A stretch of DNA of 6,876 nt from Cypionkella sp. (GTDB lineage Bacteria > Pseudomonadota > Alphaproteobacteria > Rhodobacterales > Rhodobacteraceae): the NCBI GenBank assembly GCA_018063485.1, contig JAGPBG010000122.1, positions 1 to 6,876 on the forward strand, in the 5' to 3' direction. Below the pieces are notes generated by a model that was given only the letters and a program-made list of their open reading frames with translations, did not search any database and had not been told where the DNA came from. Positions within the stretch are counted from its first letter, which is position 1; each line of letters starts with the position of its first letter. The position numbers and the translations under genes are program-made. This document shows, in pieces, positions 1 through 5,138 of the stretch.

Positions 1-161
1 CCAGTCCGCAGACCCTGCGTCAATATGGCTTGGGCGCTCAAATCCTGTCCTCGCTTGGCCTGAGTGAGATCACCCTGGTCAGCAATTCCGCTACGCCCAA
101 AGTCGTGGGGCTTGATGCCTACGGCCTGACCATCGCGGGCACCCGCCCGATTGGAGGCTGA
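1..161 (+). CDS. ribB: 3,4-dihydroxy-2-butanone 4-phosphate synthase / GTP cyclohydrolase II-like protein, C-terminal end (partial)
   Basis: Only the last 53 codons are present, read from base 3 to the TGA at 159-161; the 5' part lies outside the window. The translation contains LRQYGLGAQILSSLGL, then a SNSATPKVVGLDAYGL segment, which matches the end of the GTP cyclohydrolase II domain found at the C-terminus of RibB/RibBA proteins (family consensus: LR.YGIGAQIL, then a GL..YGL motif). RibB makes 3,4-dihydroxy-2-butanone 4-phosphate from ribulose 5-phosphate in the cytoplasm; the cyclohydrolase domain, when active, opens GTP. Many alphaproteobacterial fusions carry a degenerate cyclohydrolase half, and the zinc ligands that would decide this are not in the window. 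ribH starts 3 bases downstream, so the two are almost certainly co-transcribed. A stand-alone ribA is possible but less likely beside ribH and nusB. Confidence 0.85.
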   Translation, partial: SPQTLRQYGLGAQILSSLGLSEITLVSNSATPKVVGLDAYGLTIAGTRPIGG

Positions 162-164
162 CCC

Positions 165-665
165 GTGGCTGCTGCTGAACAACATTATTCCCTGCCGCTG
201 CCCAGCTTTGCCAAGCCGGTCAAACTGCTGATCGTGGTCGCCCCCTATTACAAGGACATCACTGACGAGATGGTTGGCGGGGCCCGCGCCATTGCCGCCG
301 ACTGCGGCGTGGAAACCGAGGTGGTTGAGGTTCCCGGTGCTTTGGAAATCCCTTCCGCCATCGCCATGGCCGAACGGCTGGCCGAGTTTGACGGCTATGT
401 CGCCCTTGGCTGCGTCATCCGGGGCGAAACCACGCATTACGATACCGTCTGCAACGATAGCAGCCGCGCGCTGTCGCTTTTGGGTTTGCAAGGCGCTTGC
501 ATCGGCAACGGCATCCTGACGGTGGAAAATCGTGCCCAGGCTGTGGCGCGGGCCGAGGCCAAGGGTCAGAATAAAGGTGGCGGAGCGGCGGCTGCGGCCT
601 TGCACCTGATCGCTTTGTCGCGCAAATGGACGCGCGAGACCAAAGGGATCGGCTTTCGGACATGA
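165..665 (+). CDS. ribH: 6,7-dimethyl-8-ribityllumazine synthase
   Basis: This 166-residue cytoplasmic enzyme condenses 5-amino-6-ribitylaminouracil with 3,4-dihydroxy-2-butanone 4-phosphate, the step before riboflavin synthase. Family signatures appear in order: VVAPYY (residues 24-29, with Tyr28 where the substrate-stacking aromatic sits), PGALEIP (57-63), GCVIRGETTHYD (82-93, with His91 as the expected proton-transfer histidine), and GNGILTVEN followed by an Arg at 129 that fits the phosphate-binding arginine. Length is normal for the family. The GTG start at 165 is preferred because GGAGG at 153-157 lies 7 bases upstream and the N-terminus then matches the usual length. It follows ribB after 3 bases and its stop overlaps the nusB start, so it sits inside a coupled operon. 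The product normally assembles as pentamers or 60-mers; nothing in the sequence tells which. Confidence 0.97.
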   Translation: MAAAEQHYSLPLPSFAKPVKLLIVVAPYYKDITDEMVGGARAIAADCGVETEVVEVPGALEIPSAIAMAERLAEFDGYVALGCVIRGETTHYDTVCNDSSRALSLLGLQGACIGNGILTVENRAQAVARAEAKGQNKGGGAAAAALHLIALSRKWTRETKGIGFRT

Positions 666-1141
666 CCACGCCTAAAACCAAGGCCATTGCTGCCAGAAAA
701 CAGATGAAATCGGCGTCACGGCTTTACGCCGTGCAGGCGCTGTTTCAGATGGAGGCCTCTGGCCAGACCGTTGAAACCATCACCCGCGAGTTCGAAACCC
801 ATCGTTTCGGCGCGGTCTATGATGGCGACGAGATGGCCGAGGGCGATGTCGATCACTTTCGCGCCGTGATCAATCATGCGGTGAACTGGCAGGCCAAGAT
901 CGACCAGATGACCGACCGCGCGCTGGTGGCGAAATGGCCGATCGACCGGATTGACCCGGTCCTGCGCGGCCTGTTTCGTGCCGCCGGGGCGGAGTTGGTG
1001 GAGATGGTGACCCCGCCCAAAGTGGTGATCACCGAATATGTTGACGTGGCCAAAGCATTCTTTCCCGAAGGCAAAGAGCCGAAATTCGTCAATGCCGTGC
1101 TCGATCACATGGCCCATGAGGCGCGACCAGAGGCGTTCTGA
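662..1141 (+). CDS. nusB: transcription antitermination factor NusB
   Basis: The 159-residue protein is an all-helical RNA-binding factor that, with NusE (ribosomal protein S10), binds boxA in rRNA leaders and supports antitermination. Visible family segments are SASRLYAVQALFQME (residues 17-31), KWPIDRIDPVLRGLFRAAGAEL (91-112) and PPKVVITEYVDVAKAFFPEG (118-137), ending in KFVNAVLD (141-148). The ATG at 662 is chosen because it shares ATGA with the ribH stop at 663-665, a classic translational-coupling arrangement; an in-frame upstream ATG at 626 would add 12 residues lying inside ribH and is unlikely. There is no strong ribosome binding site of its own, which fits re-initiation by ribosomes finishing ribH. 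No clear terminator follows. Confidence 0.96.
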   Translation: MTTPKTKAIAARKQMKSASRLYAVQALFQMEASGQTVETITREFETHRFGAVYDGDEMAEGDVDHFRAVINHAVNWQAKIDQMTDRALVAKWPIDRIDPVLRGLFRAAGAELVEMVTPPKVVITEYVDVAKAFFPEGKEPKFVNAVLDHMAHEARPEAF

Positions 1142-1304
1142 CCCGTTTCAGCGCGTCAGGCCAGCGTGAGAAGTGCCATCACCTTGCCCAACCCATCGGC
1201 GACAATCTGTCGTTTTGCACCCGACGGCAGTGGTATCCCTGAAATTTCTTGGCTTTATCCCCCATTCAGATCATTGGGTCTGACGGGTTTTTCAAAGGTG
1301 CTCC

Positions 1305-2186
1305 ATGGATCTGGCGTTGATCAGGACTTTTATCGAAGTGTCCGAAACCGGATCCTTCGTGGCCGCATCCGAACGGCTGTTCGTTACCCAATCGGCCGTC
1401 AGCCTGCGGGTGCAGCGGCTTGAAGAATTGCTGGGCCATCCGCTGTTCCTGCGCTCAAAATCCGGGGTCGAAATCACCCCCTCGGGGCGCGAATTCGTCA
1501 CCTATGCCAAATCCTTGCTGCGCACCTGGGAGCAGGCGCGCCAGCAACTGGCCTTGCCAGTGGGTTTTACCAAAAGCCTGACCATCGGCGCCCAATCCTC
1601 ACTTTGGCCCGGCCTTGGCTTTCGGTTGATCGACAAGCTGCGTGCAGAAATGCCCGATCTGGGGCTTCGCGTCGAACTTGGCCTTCCCAATACCTTTACC
1701 CGCGCGATGACCGAAGGCGTCATGCAGATGGCGCTGACCTATCAACCCACCTTCAGTCCCGGTCTCAGCATTGAAAAAGTGATCGAGGACGAACTGGTGC
1801 TGGTCGCCCCATGGGAAAACCCGAAAATCGATGACCTGCATGGCCGCTATGCCTTTATTGACTGGGGCACCGATTATCTGCATTTTCACAATATCCACTT
1901 GCCCGCCCTCACCAATCCGGGCCTGACCATGTCGATGGGTTCGCTTTCGGCGCGCTATGTGATCGGCAGGCAACTTGCGGCCTATCTGCCCGCGCGCGTT
2001 GCCAAATACTATCTTGACCGTGAAGAGCTGTTCTTGGTCGAAGGCGCGGCCACTTTCACCCACACCGCTTGGTCGGTCTGGCGCGATGATCTTGATGAAG
2101 AACTGGCAACTGTTGCGCATAAAGCACTGTTTGAGGTGGCTGAGCTTGCGGCTTCCGAAACGGTGGATGTGGTCGATCAAGTCTGA
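1305..2186 (+). CDS. LysR-family transcriptional regulator
   Basis: At 293 residues this is a full-length LysR-type regulator. Residues 1-60 form the winged helix-turn-helix: LIRTFIEVSETGSFVAASE, then LFVTQSAVSLRVQRLEELLG (recognition helix about 28-40) and FLRSKSGVEITPSGREF. Residues about 90-290 fit the two-lobed effector-binding domain (LTIGAQSSLWPGLGF onward). The HTH and the SLW motif resemble the HdfR branch, but I would not assign a target from that. The ATG at 1305 has only a modest ribosome binding site (AAAGGTG at 1294-1300), and a start here gives the standard LysR N-terminus. LysR regulators often control a divergent neighbour, but here both flanking genes point the same way, 163 bases after nusB and 231 bases before the DUF481 gene. 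The target is therefore unknown; the DUF481 gene or self-regulation are possibilities only. Confidence 0.93.
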   Translation: MDLALIRTFIEVSETGSFVAASERLFVTQSAVSLRVQRLEELLGHPLFLRSKSGVEITPSGREFVTYAKSLLRTWEQARQQLALPVGFTKSLTIGAQSSLWPGLGFRLIDKLRAEMPDLGLRVELGLPNTFTRAMTEGVMQMALTYQPTFSPGLSIEKVIEDELVLVAPWENPKIDDLHGRYAFIDWGTDYLHFHNIHLPALTNPGLTMSMGSLSARYVIGRQLAAYLPARVAKYYLDREELFLVEGAATFTHTAWSVWRDDLDEELATVAHKALFEVAELAASETVDVVDQV

Positions 2187-2284
2187 AGACCACCTTCCAA
2201 AGCCATTGTTTACAAAGTGAATTCGTGAATCCCGTGTGTCGCGGATGGCTCCAATACGCGCTGAATTTGCTGCAATGCAGCATC

Positions 2285-2301
2285 CCCGAGAAATACTCGG
2301 G
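2285..2301 (+). terminator. small perfect hairpin after the LysR gene, possible weak terminator
   Basis: CCCGAG (2285-2290) and CTCGGG (2296-2301) form a 6-bp perfect stem with an AAATA loop, 98 bases past the LysR stop. It is followed by TTCATCACGACTATTCT, a broken rather than solid T run. It could be a weak terminator for the regulator gene or a leader structure or operator for the DUF481 gene. The rest of the 2187-2417 gap shows no gene, and I could not pick a convincing promoter in it. Confidence 0.35.
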
Positions 2302-2417
2302 TTCATCACGACTATTCTGAATTTAACCTTTGCGCCCCTCGCCCCTAGGTAGTGGTCAAGGCAAAGCCGCCTGACGGGGAAAACGCCCCTGAACCGCATC
2401 CCAAGAGAGGACATGCA

Positions 2418-3233
2418 ATGATGAAAATGAAATTGACCGCGACTGCTTCGGTCTTGGCCATCGCATTCGCCGGAGCCGCTTTCGCCCAAACCGATCTGAC
2501 CGGCAGCGCTGCCATCAATGATCAGATTGATGATATCTCAACCGACGTGAATAAAGAACTGGCCCGTGGTCAGGACGCCAACCGTTTTGGCAATCCTGAA
2601 TTCCGCCCCGGCCTGTCGGGTTCGGCTTCGCTTGGCTACACCGGGCAAACCGGCAATAGTGAATCGCAAGAATTCAACATGGGTGCCCGCCTGCGCTATG
2701 CTCAGGGCAACTTTGTGCAGACCATCGGACTTGCGATCAACTTTGCTGACACCGCTGGTGTGTCGACCAAAGAAGACGCGTTCGCCGTCTATGACGCGAA
2801 TTATTATTTCAATGACAAGGTTTATGGCTTTGTCTTGGCACGCTTGTCCTCGGACGGTATTGCCGGCACCCGCGATGGCTTCCTTGGCTTTGGTCCGGGC
2901 TACCGCGTCATCAACACCGAACAGGTGACTTGGCGCGTTCAGGCGGGTCTTGGCATCAGCTATGCCGAAGACGCCATGGGGGTCTCGACCAACGAAACCG
3001 GCTACATCGCCTCGTCGCGCCTGTTTTATGCGTTCAATGATAACATGTTCATGAGCAACGATACCGATATCCTCAAGACCGATTCGGCGTTGCGGATCAA
3101 CAATGATCTCGGCGTCAACTTCAAGATGACCGATGCGTTGGCTACCCGCGTCAGCTATCTGACCGAGTATGACGACAGCCGTGCGATCCGTTCCGACAAC
3201 AAATTGGGCGTGTCGATCGTTTACGGCTTCTAA
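2418..3233 (+). CDS. DUF481 family outer-membrane beta-barrel protein (YdiY-like, 'salt-induced outer membrane protein' family)
   Basis: The 271-residue product starts with a signal peptide (Lys3 and Lys5, hydrophobic core, AFA before Gln24, so cleavage by signal peptidase I after residue 23). The mature protein alternates polar and aromatic strands (SGSASLGYTGQTGNSESQEF at 67-86, FAVYDANYYFND at 122-133, GFLGFGPGYRV at 154-164) and ends in VSIVYGF; a C-terminal Phe is the usual signal for outer-membrane barrel insertion. The pattern fits DUF481, whose members are annotated as putative salt-induced outer membrane proteins; the molecular function is not established. An AAGAGAGG ribosome binding site at 2403-2410 lies 7 bases before the ATG at 2418; a second ATG at 2421 is possible. 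A GTG-started extension back to 2352 would bury the signal peptide and is rejected. A strong terminator follows, so the gene is probably monocistronic. Confidence 0.9.
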   Translation: MMKMKLTATASVLAIAFAGAAFAQTDLTGSAAINDQIDDISTDVNKELARGQDANRFGNPEFRPGLSGSASLGYTGQTGNSESQEFNMGARLRYAQGNFVQTIGLAINFADTAGVSTKEDAFAVYDANYYFNDKVYGFVLARLSSDGIAGTRDGFLGFGPGYRVINTEQVTWRVQAGLGISYAEDAMGVSTNETGYIASSRLFYAFNDNMFMSNDTDILKTDSALRINNDLGVNFKMTDALATRVSYLTEYDDSRAIRSDNKLGVSIVYGF

Positions 3234-3262
3234 GACTGCACGGACGATCTTTTTCATAACTC

Positions 3263-3288
3263 GGGGCGGGGAAACCTGCCCCTTTTTT
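3263..3288 (+). terminator. intrinsic terminator of the DUF481 gene
   Basis: GGGGCGGG (3263-3270) pairs with CCTGCCCC (3275-3282) through seven Watson-Crick pairs and one G:T wobble around a GAAA loop, directly followed by six T residues (3283-3288). It lies 30 bases after the DUF481 stop and is the clearest intrinsic terminator in the window. Confidence 0.93.
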
Positions 3289-3347
3289 CATCGCTCCCCA
3301 AGGACTTGCCAATCCGCTACGTTCAATATCAAAGACAGGAGAAACCG

Positions 3348-3740
3348 ATGAAAAAACTGGTTCTGATTGCCGCACTTCTGGCAGGCTGCGTTGAAACCGC
3401 CACCGCTGGCGATCCGTCGTCGGCGTTCAATACCGGCGATTGGCTGTTGGCAACGGTCGATGGCAAACCCGTCGATTGGCAGGCCACGCTCAATCTGGGG
3501 GATAAAGGCAAATTCAGCGGGCAGGCCCCCTGCAACCGTTATTTCGGCGCGCTGGATCACAGCGGCGATGAACTTACCCTTGGCCCGATTGGCGCGACGC
3601 GCATGATGTGTTTGCAGGTGAAAGGCGAGGCTGAATATTTCGCCCTTTTGCAAGGCATTGACCATATTTCGGCCAGCGAAGGCGAATTAGAGCTGTCCGG
3701 CGCTGGCCATACTCTGATGTTTCAGCAGCCGATTCCATGA
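3348..3740 (+). CDS. META-domain (HslJ-like) protein, probable lipoprotein
   Basis: This 130-residue protein begins MKKLVLIAALLAGC: a short charged start, a hydrophobic stretch and a lipobox LAGC with Cys14 as the candidate lipidated residue. Val follows the Cys, so there is no Asp inner-membrane retention signal. An alternative reading is signal peptidase I cleavage after ATA at residue 20, giving a soluble periplasmic protein. Residues about 27-127 fit a single META domain (family of E. coli HslJ): GDWLLATVDGKPV, GQAPCNRYFGALD (59-70) and LGPIGATRMMC (78-88). Cys62 and Cys88 sit where the domain often carries a conserved pair and could form a disulfide. AGGAG at 3337-3341, 6 bases before the ATG, fixes the start. 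HslJ is linked to heat shock and novobiocin resistance in E. coli; the role here is unknown. It lies just downstream of the DUF481 terminator, so it probably needs its own promoter. Confidence 0.86.
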   Translation: MKKLVLIAALLAGCVETATAGDPSSAFNTGDWLLATVDGKPVDWQATLNLGDKGKFSGQAPCNRYFGALDHSGDELTLGPIGATRMMCLQVKGEAEYFALLQGIDHISASEGELELSGAGHTLMFQQPIP

Positions 3741-3743
3741 CCT

Positions 3744-3772
3744 GCGGCATAAACACCCTTTTATGTGGCCGC
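3744..3772 (+). other. bulged hairpin between the META gene and the membrane-protein gene
   Basis: GCGGCATAAA (3744-3753) pairs with TTTATG (3760-3765) and CCGC (3769-3772), giving ten base pairs with a 6-base loop and a 3-base TGG bulge. It starts 4 bases after the META-domain stop. No T run follows, so it is a poor intrinsic terminator; it could attenuate read-through or protect the 3' end of the message. Confidence 0.35.
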
Positions 3773-3809
3773 TAGAATGCTACATTGAAACCAACCGCAG
3801 GAGGGTGCC

Positions 3810-4112
3810 GTGCCAGAACTGATCCGCCTTTATATCAAATCGGTCGCCATTGGCTTTGCTATCGCTTTTGCTTTCACCGGTCTGATGGTTTGGCTCAACG
3901 TGGCCGGGATCGGCAAGCTGATCCTGGGATCCGATATCGGCTGGGTCGCCTTCCTGATGGTGGCGATGTTTCACGGCATTGTTTTCGCGGGGGTGCAATT
4001 TGCCTATGCGATCATGCGGATGGCCGAGCCCGAGGACAAAGGCCCGCGCAGCGGCAATCGCGCGCCCGATGTGGTGCGCGAACTCGTGCCAGTGCGGTTG
4101 TCGAATCGGTGA
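3810..4112 (+). CDS. small two-helix inner-membrane protein of unknown function
   Basis: I cannot name a family for this 100-residue protein. It shows two clear hydrophobic segments, about residues 9-29 (YIKSVAIGFAIAFAFTGLMV region) and 44-69 (GWVAFLMVAMFHGIVFAGVQ and onward), separated by a short loop with Lys36 and Asp42, and a charged C-terminal tail of about 30 residues rich in Arg, Lys, Glu and Pro. The tail, with its many positive charges, would be expected on the cytoplasmic side, putting both ends inside. The GTG start at 3810 is supported by a near-perfect AGGAGG at 3799-3804, 5 bases upstream; no better ATG exists. Codon use resembles that of the neighbours, so it looks native. It lies 69 bases after the META gene on the same strand and might share its transcript, but no functional link can be read from the sequence. 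Confidence 0.82.
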   Translation: MPELIRLYIKSVAIGFAIAFAFTGLMVWLNVAGIGKLILGSDIGWVAFLMVAMFHGIVFAGVQFAYAIMRMAEPEDKGPRSGNRAPDVVRELVPVRLSNR

Positions 4113-4353
4113 TGCGGGATCAATTCCTGCTGCGGGGTAGAGTGGCGGGCCCGCAGCGGCCGTGAAGGCGTGAATTTCCCGAGAGCCTGAGTGTTCAGGT
4201 TGGTCGCCAGATAGCAAGACCAAGATCCTGCCAGAGCCAGCTCCCTCGGAGATGCTTATCGGCCACTGGAAAAGGGCCAAGCACGAGAAGAGCAGAACCC
4301 GCCACCACCAAAGATAGGGCGCAAGTGCGCTTTGCGCAAGAGCCTTGCAGGAT
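4113..4353. other. gene-free stretch rich in inverted repeats, possible structured RNA
   Basis: No credible gene is seen on either strand. The stretch holds: an 8-bp stem GCTGCGGG/CCCGCAGC (4129-4136 with 4150-4157, 13-base loop); CCTGA/TCAGG (4186-4190 with 4195-4199, GTGT loop), directly abutting TTGGTC/GACCAA (4200-4205 with 4218-4223); and CCGAG/CTCGG (4179-4183 with 4245-4249), which would close those two hairpins into a roughly 71-base domain. ATCCTGC (4225-4231) also matches GCAGGAT (4347-4353) as a longer-range inverted repeat. It does not match tmRNA, RNase P RNA or SRP RNA as I know them, and I could not recognise 6S RNA consensus. Which strand would be transcribed is undecided, and some pairing is expected by chance in GC-rich DNA. 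Confidence 0.35.
4319..4340 (+). repeat. alternating short inverted repeats upstream of the mmcB promoter
   Basis: GCGCAAG occurs twice (4319-4325 and 4334-4340) with the complementary TGCGC between (4326-4330). The first copy can also pair with TTGCGC at 4332-4337 (6 bp, 7-base loop), and the middle element can pair with the second copy (5 bp, TTT loop). These pairings exclude each other. It may be a protein-binding site or simply low-complexity sequence. Confidence 0.4.
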
Positions 4354-4373
4354 GTTCACCTTTGGTTCAAATT
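4345..4373 (+). promoter_or_regulatory. candidate mmcB promoter overlapped by the LexA box
   Basis: TTGCAG (4345-4350) can serve as a weak -35; at 16 bases spacing TCAAAT (4367-4372) matches four of six -10 positions. This would place the transcription start at about 4379-4381, on or next to the ATG at 4380. The LexA box fills the spacer and touches the -10, a normal position for repression. The hexamers are weak, so the call leans on the context. Confidence 0.42.
4354..4368 (+). promoter_or_regulatory. LexA (SOS) operator upstream of mmcB
   Basis: The bases read GTTC, seven bases (ACCTTTG), GTTC: an exact match to the direct-repeat LexA box GTTC-N7-GTTC used by alphaproteobacteria. It ends 11 bases before the mmcB ATG, and mmcB is known as an SOS-regulated gene in Caulobacter, so motif and context agree. 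Confidence 0.88.
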
Positions 4374-4379
4374 CTGACA

Positions 4380-4844
4380 ATGAATAACCCTACGGAAACC
4401 CTGCCCACGCTGCCCGGTCAGCGAATTGCCCGCGGAATCTGCCGCGCTTTGCGCGATCTTGATTTCGTGACGGTTGAGGAATTGGTGCCGAAACCCGGAC
4501 TGCGCGTTGATGTGATGGCCTTGGGGCCAAAGGGCGAGGTTTGGATCATCGAGTGTAAATCCAGCCGCGCCGATTTCATGGCGGATCAGAAATGGCATCA
4601 TTATCTTGAATGGTGTGACCGGTTTTTCTGGGGGGTCGACAGCGATTTCCCGGCAGGTCTATTGCCCGAGGCCACCGGCCTGATCATCGGCGACGCCTAC
4701 GGGGCCGAGATCTTGCGCATGGCTCCTGAAACCCCGCTGCCCGCCGCGCGGCGCAAGGGCATGGTGCAGAAATTTGCCCGCCACGCTGCCAGCCGCTTGC
4801 ACAGTTTTCGCGATCCCGGTGTCAGCGCTTTTTCTTTGATTTAG
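4380..4844 (+). CDS. mmcB: MmcB family DNA repair protein (PD-(D/E)XK nuclease-like fold)
   Basis: The 154-residue protein matches the MmcB family, whose Caulobacter member is SOS-induced and contributes to mitomycin C resistance. Key segments are PKPGLRVDVMALGPKGEVWI (38-56), IIECKSSRADF (56-66), KWHHYLEWCDRFFWGV (71-86), LLPEATGLIIGDAYGAEI (94-111) and AARRKGM (122-128). Asp44, Glu58 and Lys60 are spaced like the D...ExK active site of PD-(D/E)XK nucleases, so a DNA-cutting or DNA-end-processing role is likely, though the biochemistry is inferred from the fold. The ATG at 4380 is chosen over an upstream TTG at 4332 because an exact LexA box lies at 4354-4368, which should be upstream of the coding region. 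No ribosome binding site precedes the ATG, which together with the promoter position suggests a leaderless message. Its 3' end overlaps the convergent gene by 23 bases. Confidence 0.92.
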   Translation: MNNPTETLPTLPGQRIARGICRALRDLDFVTVEELVPKPGLRVDVMALGPKGEVWIIECKSSRADFMADQKWHHYLEWCDRFFWGVDSDFPAGLLPEATGLIIGDAYGAEILRMAPETPLPAARRKGMVQKFARHAASRLHSFRDPGVSAFSLI

Positions 4845-5037
4845 CGCCCGACGCCATTTCGCGCGCCACTTCTGCCGCTGCGCGCAATTCCTCTGCGATT
4901 TCTTCGGCTTCTTCGGCATCAAAATCCAGCGGCAATTCGATCCCGCCATCGGCTTCGATATAAATCCGCACCATACCGCTGTCGGTTGGCCCGATCTGGA
5001 TATTGGCGGCGATGTCGCTTTGCTTGTCGATGCCCAT
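4822..5037 (-). CDS. small acidic protein of unknown function, DUF6324-like
   Basis: The 71-residue protein begins MGIDKQSDIAANIQIGPTDS. Residues 12-40 look like beta strands (IQIG, MVRIYIEADG, IELPLDFD), followed by a long acidic helix (AEEAEEIAEELRAAAEVAREMA, about 41-62) and a basic tail, KSKKKR. I recognise this pattern as a short protein widespread in Rhodobacterales and believe it is the family called DUF6324, but cannot confirm the number; no function is known to me. The ATG at 5035-5037 (read leftwards) has AAGGAG at 5046-5051, 8 bases upstream, a strong ribosome binding site. The TGA lies inside the 3' end of mmcB, so the two converge with a 23-base overlap; the overlap encodes this protein's basic tail. 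Possible -35 TTGCCA (complement of 5085-5090) is present, but the matching -10 is poor. Confidence 0.85.
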   Translation of the reverse strand: MGIDKQSDIAANIQIGPTDSGMVRIYIEADGGIELPLDFDAEEAEEIAEELRAAAEVAREMASGAKSKKKR

Positions 5038-5098
5038 GGTTGGCGCTCCTTCGTTTCAATTGGACTAGCGCGTGGGGTAAACTTTGGCAATCCTGCCC

Positions 5099-5127
5099 TT
5101 GCAATCTGGCGGGGCCAAGGGTAAACG
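5099..5127 (+). promoter_or_regulatory. candidate promoter for tRNA-His
   Basis: TTGCAA (5099-5104) is followed after 17 bases by TAAACG (5122-5127), which would start transcription about 5 bases before the tRNA 5' end. Both hexamers are imperfect, but spacing and position fit a short tRNA leader. Confidence 0.35.
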
Positions 5128-5138
5128 CCGCTTTGAGT

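Noticed and set aside
1137..1159. Imperfect hairpin at the nusB stop (CTGAC with GTCAG plus a few inner pairs) as a terminator
   Set aside because: It has an internal mismatch, a short stem and no T run; it overlaps the coding end and looks like chance.
1241..1248. GAAATTTC palindrome upstream of the LysR gene as an operator
   Set aside because: Eight bases of AT-rich palindrome are too little on their own, and no flanking T-N11-A arrangement stood out from background.
1166..1423. Plus-strand frame of 85 codons between nusB and the LysR gene
   Set aside because: Most of it overlaps the start of the LysR gene in another frame, with no ribosome binding site or family signal.
1599..2489. Minus-strand open frame (296 codons) across the LysR gene and the gap after it
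   Set aside because: It overlaps most of a clear LysR gene and the start of the DUF481 gene, and its translation shows no domain and unusual His/Cys content.
2538..3257. Minus-strand open frame (239 codons) opposite the DUF481 gene
   Set aside because: The plus-strand gene has a signal peptide, family motifs, ribosome binding site and terminator; the antisense frame has none of these and would begin inside the terminator region.
3234..3347. Possible 6S RNA next to the salt-induced outer-membrane gene, as reported for a Rhodobacter sspA neighbour
   Set aside because: The space after the DUF481 gene is only 114 bases and holds a terminator and a ribosome binding site, too little for a 6S RNA; I am also not sure that the reported neighbour is the same family.
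4195..4380. Minus-strand frame of 61 codons with a hydrophobic stretch, in the gap upstream of mmcB
   Set aside because: It would need a TTG start with no ribosome binding site, overlaps the mmcB LexA box, and the translation matches nothing I know. A decayed gene remnant cannot be excluded.
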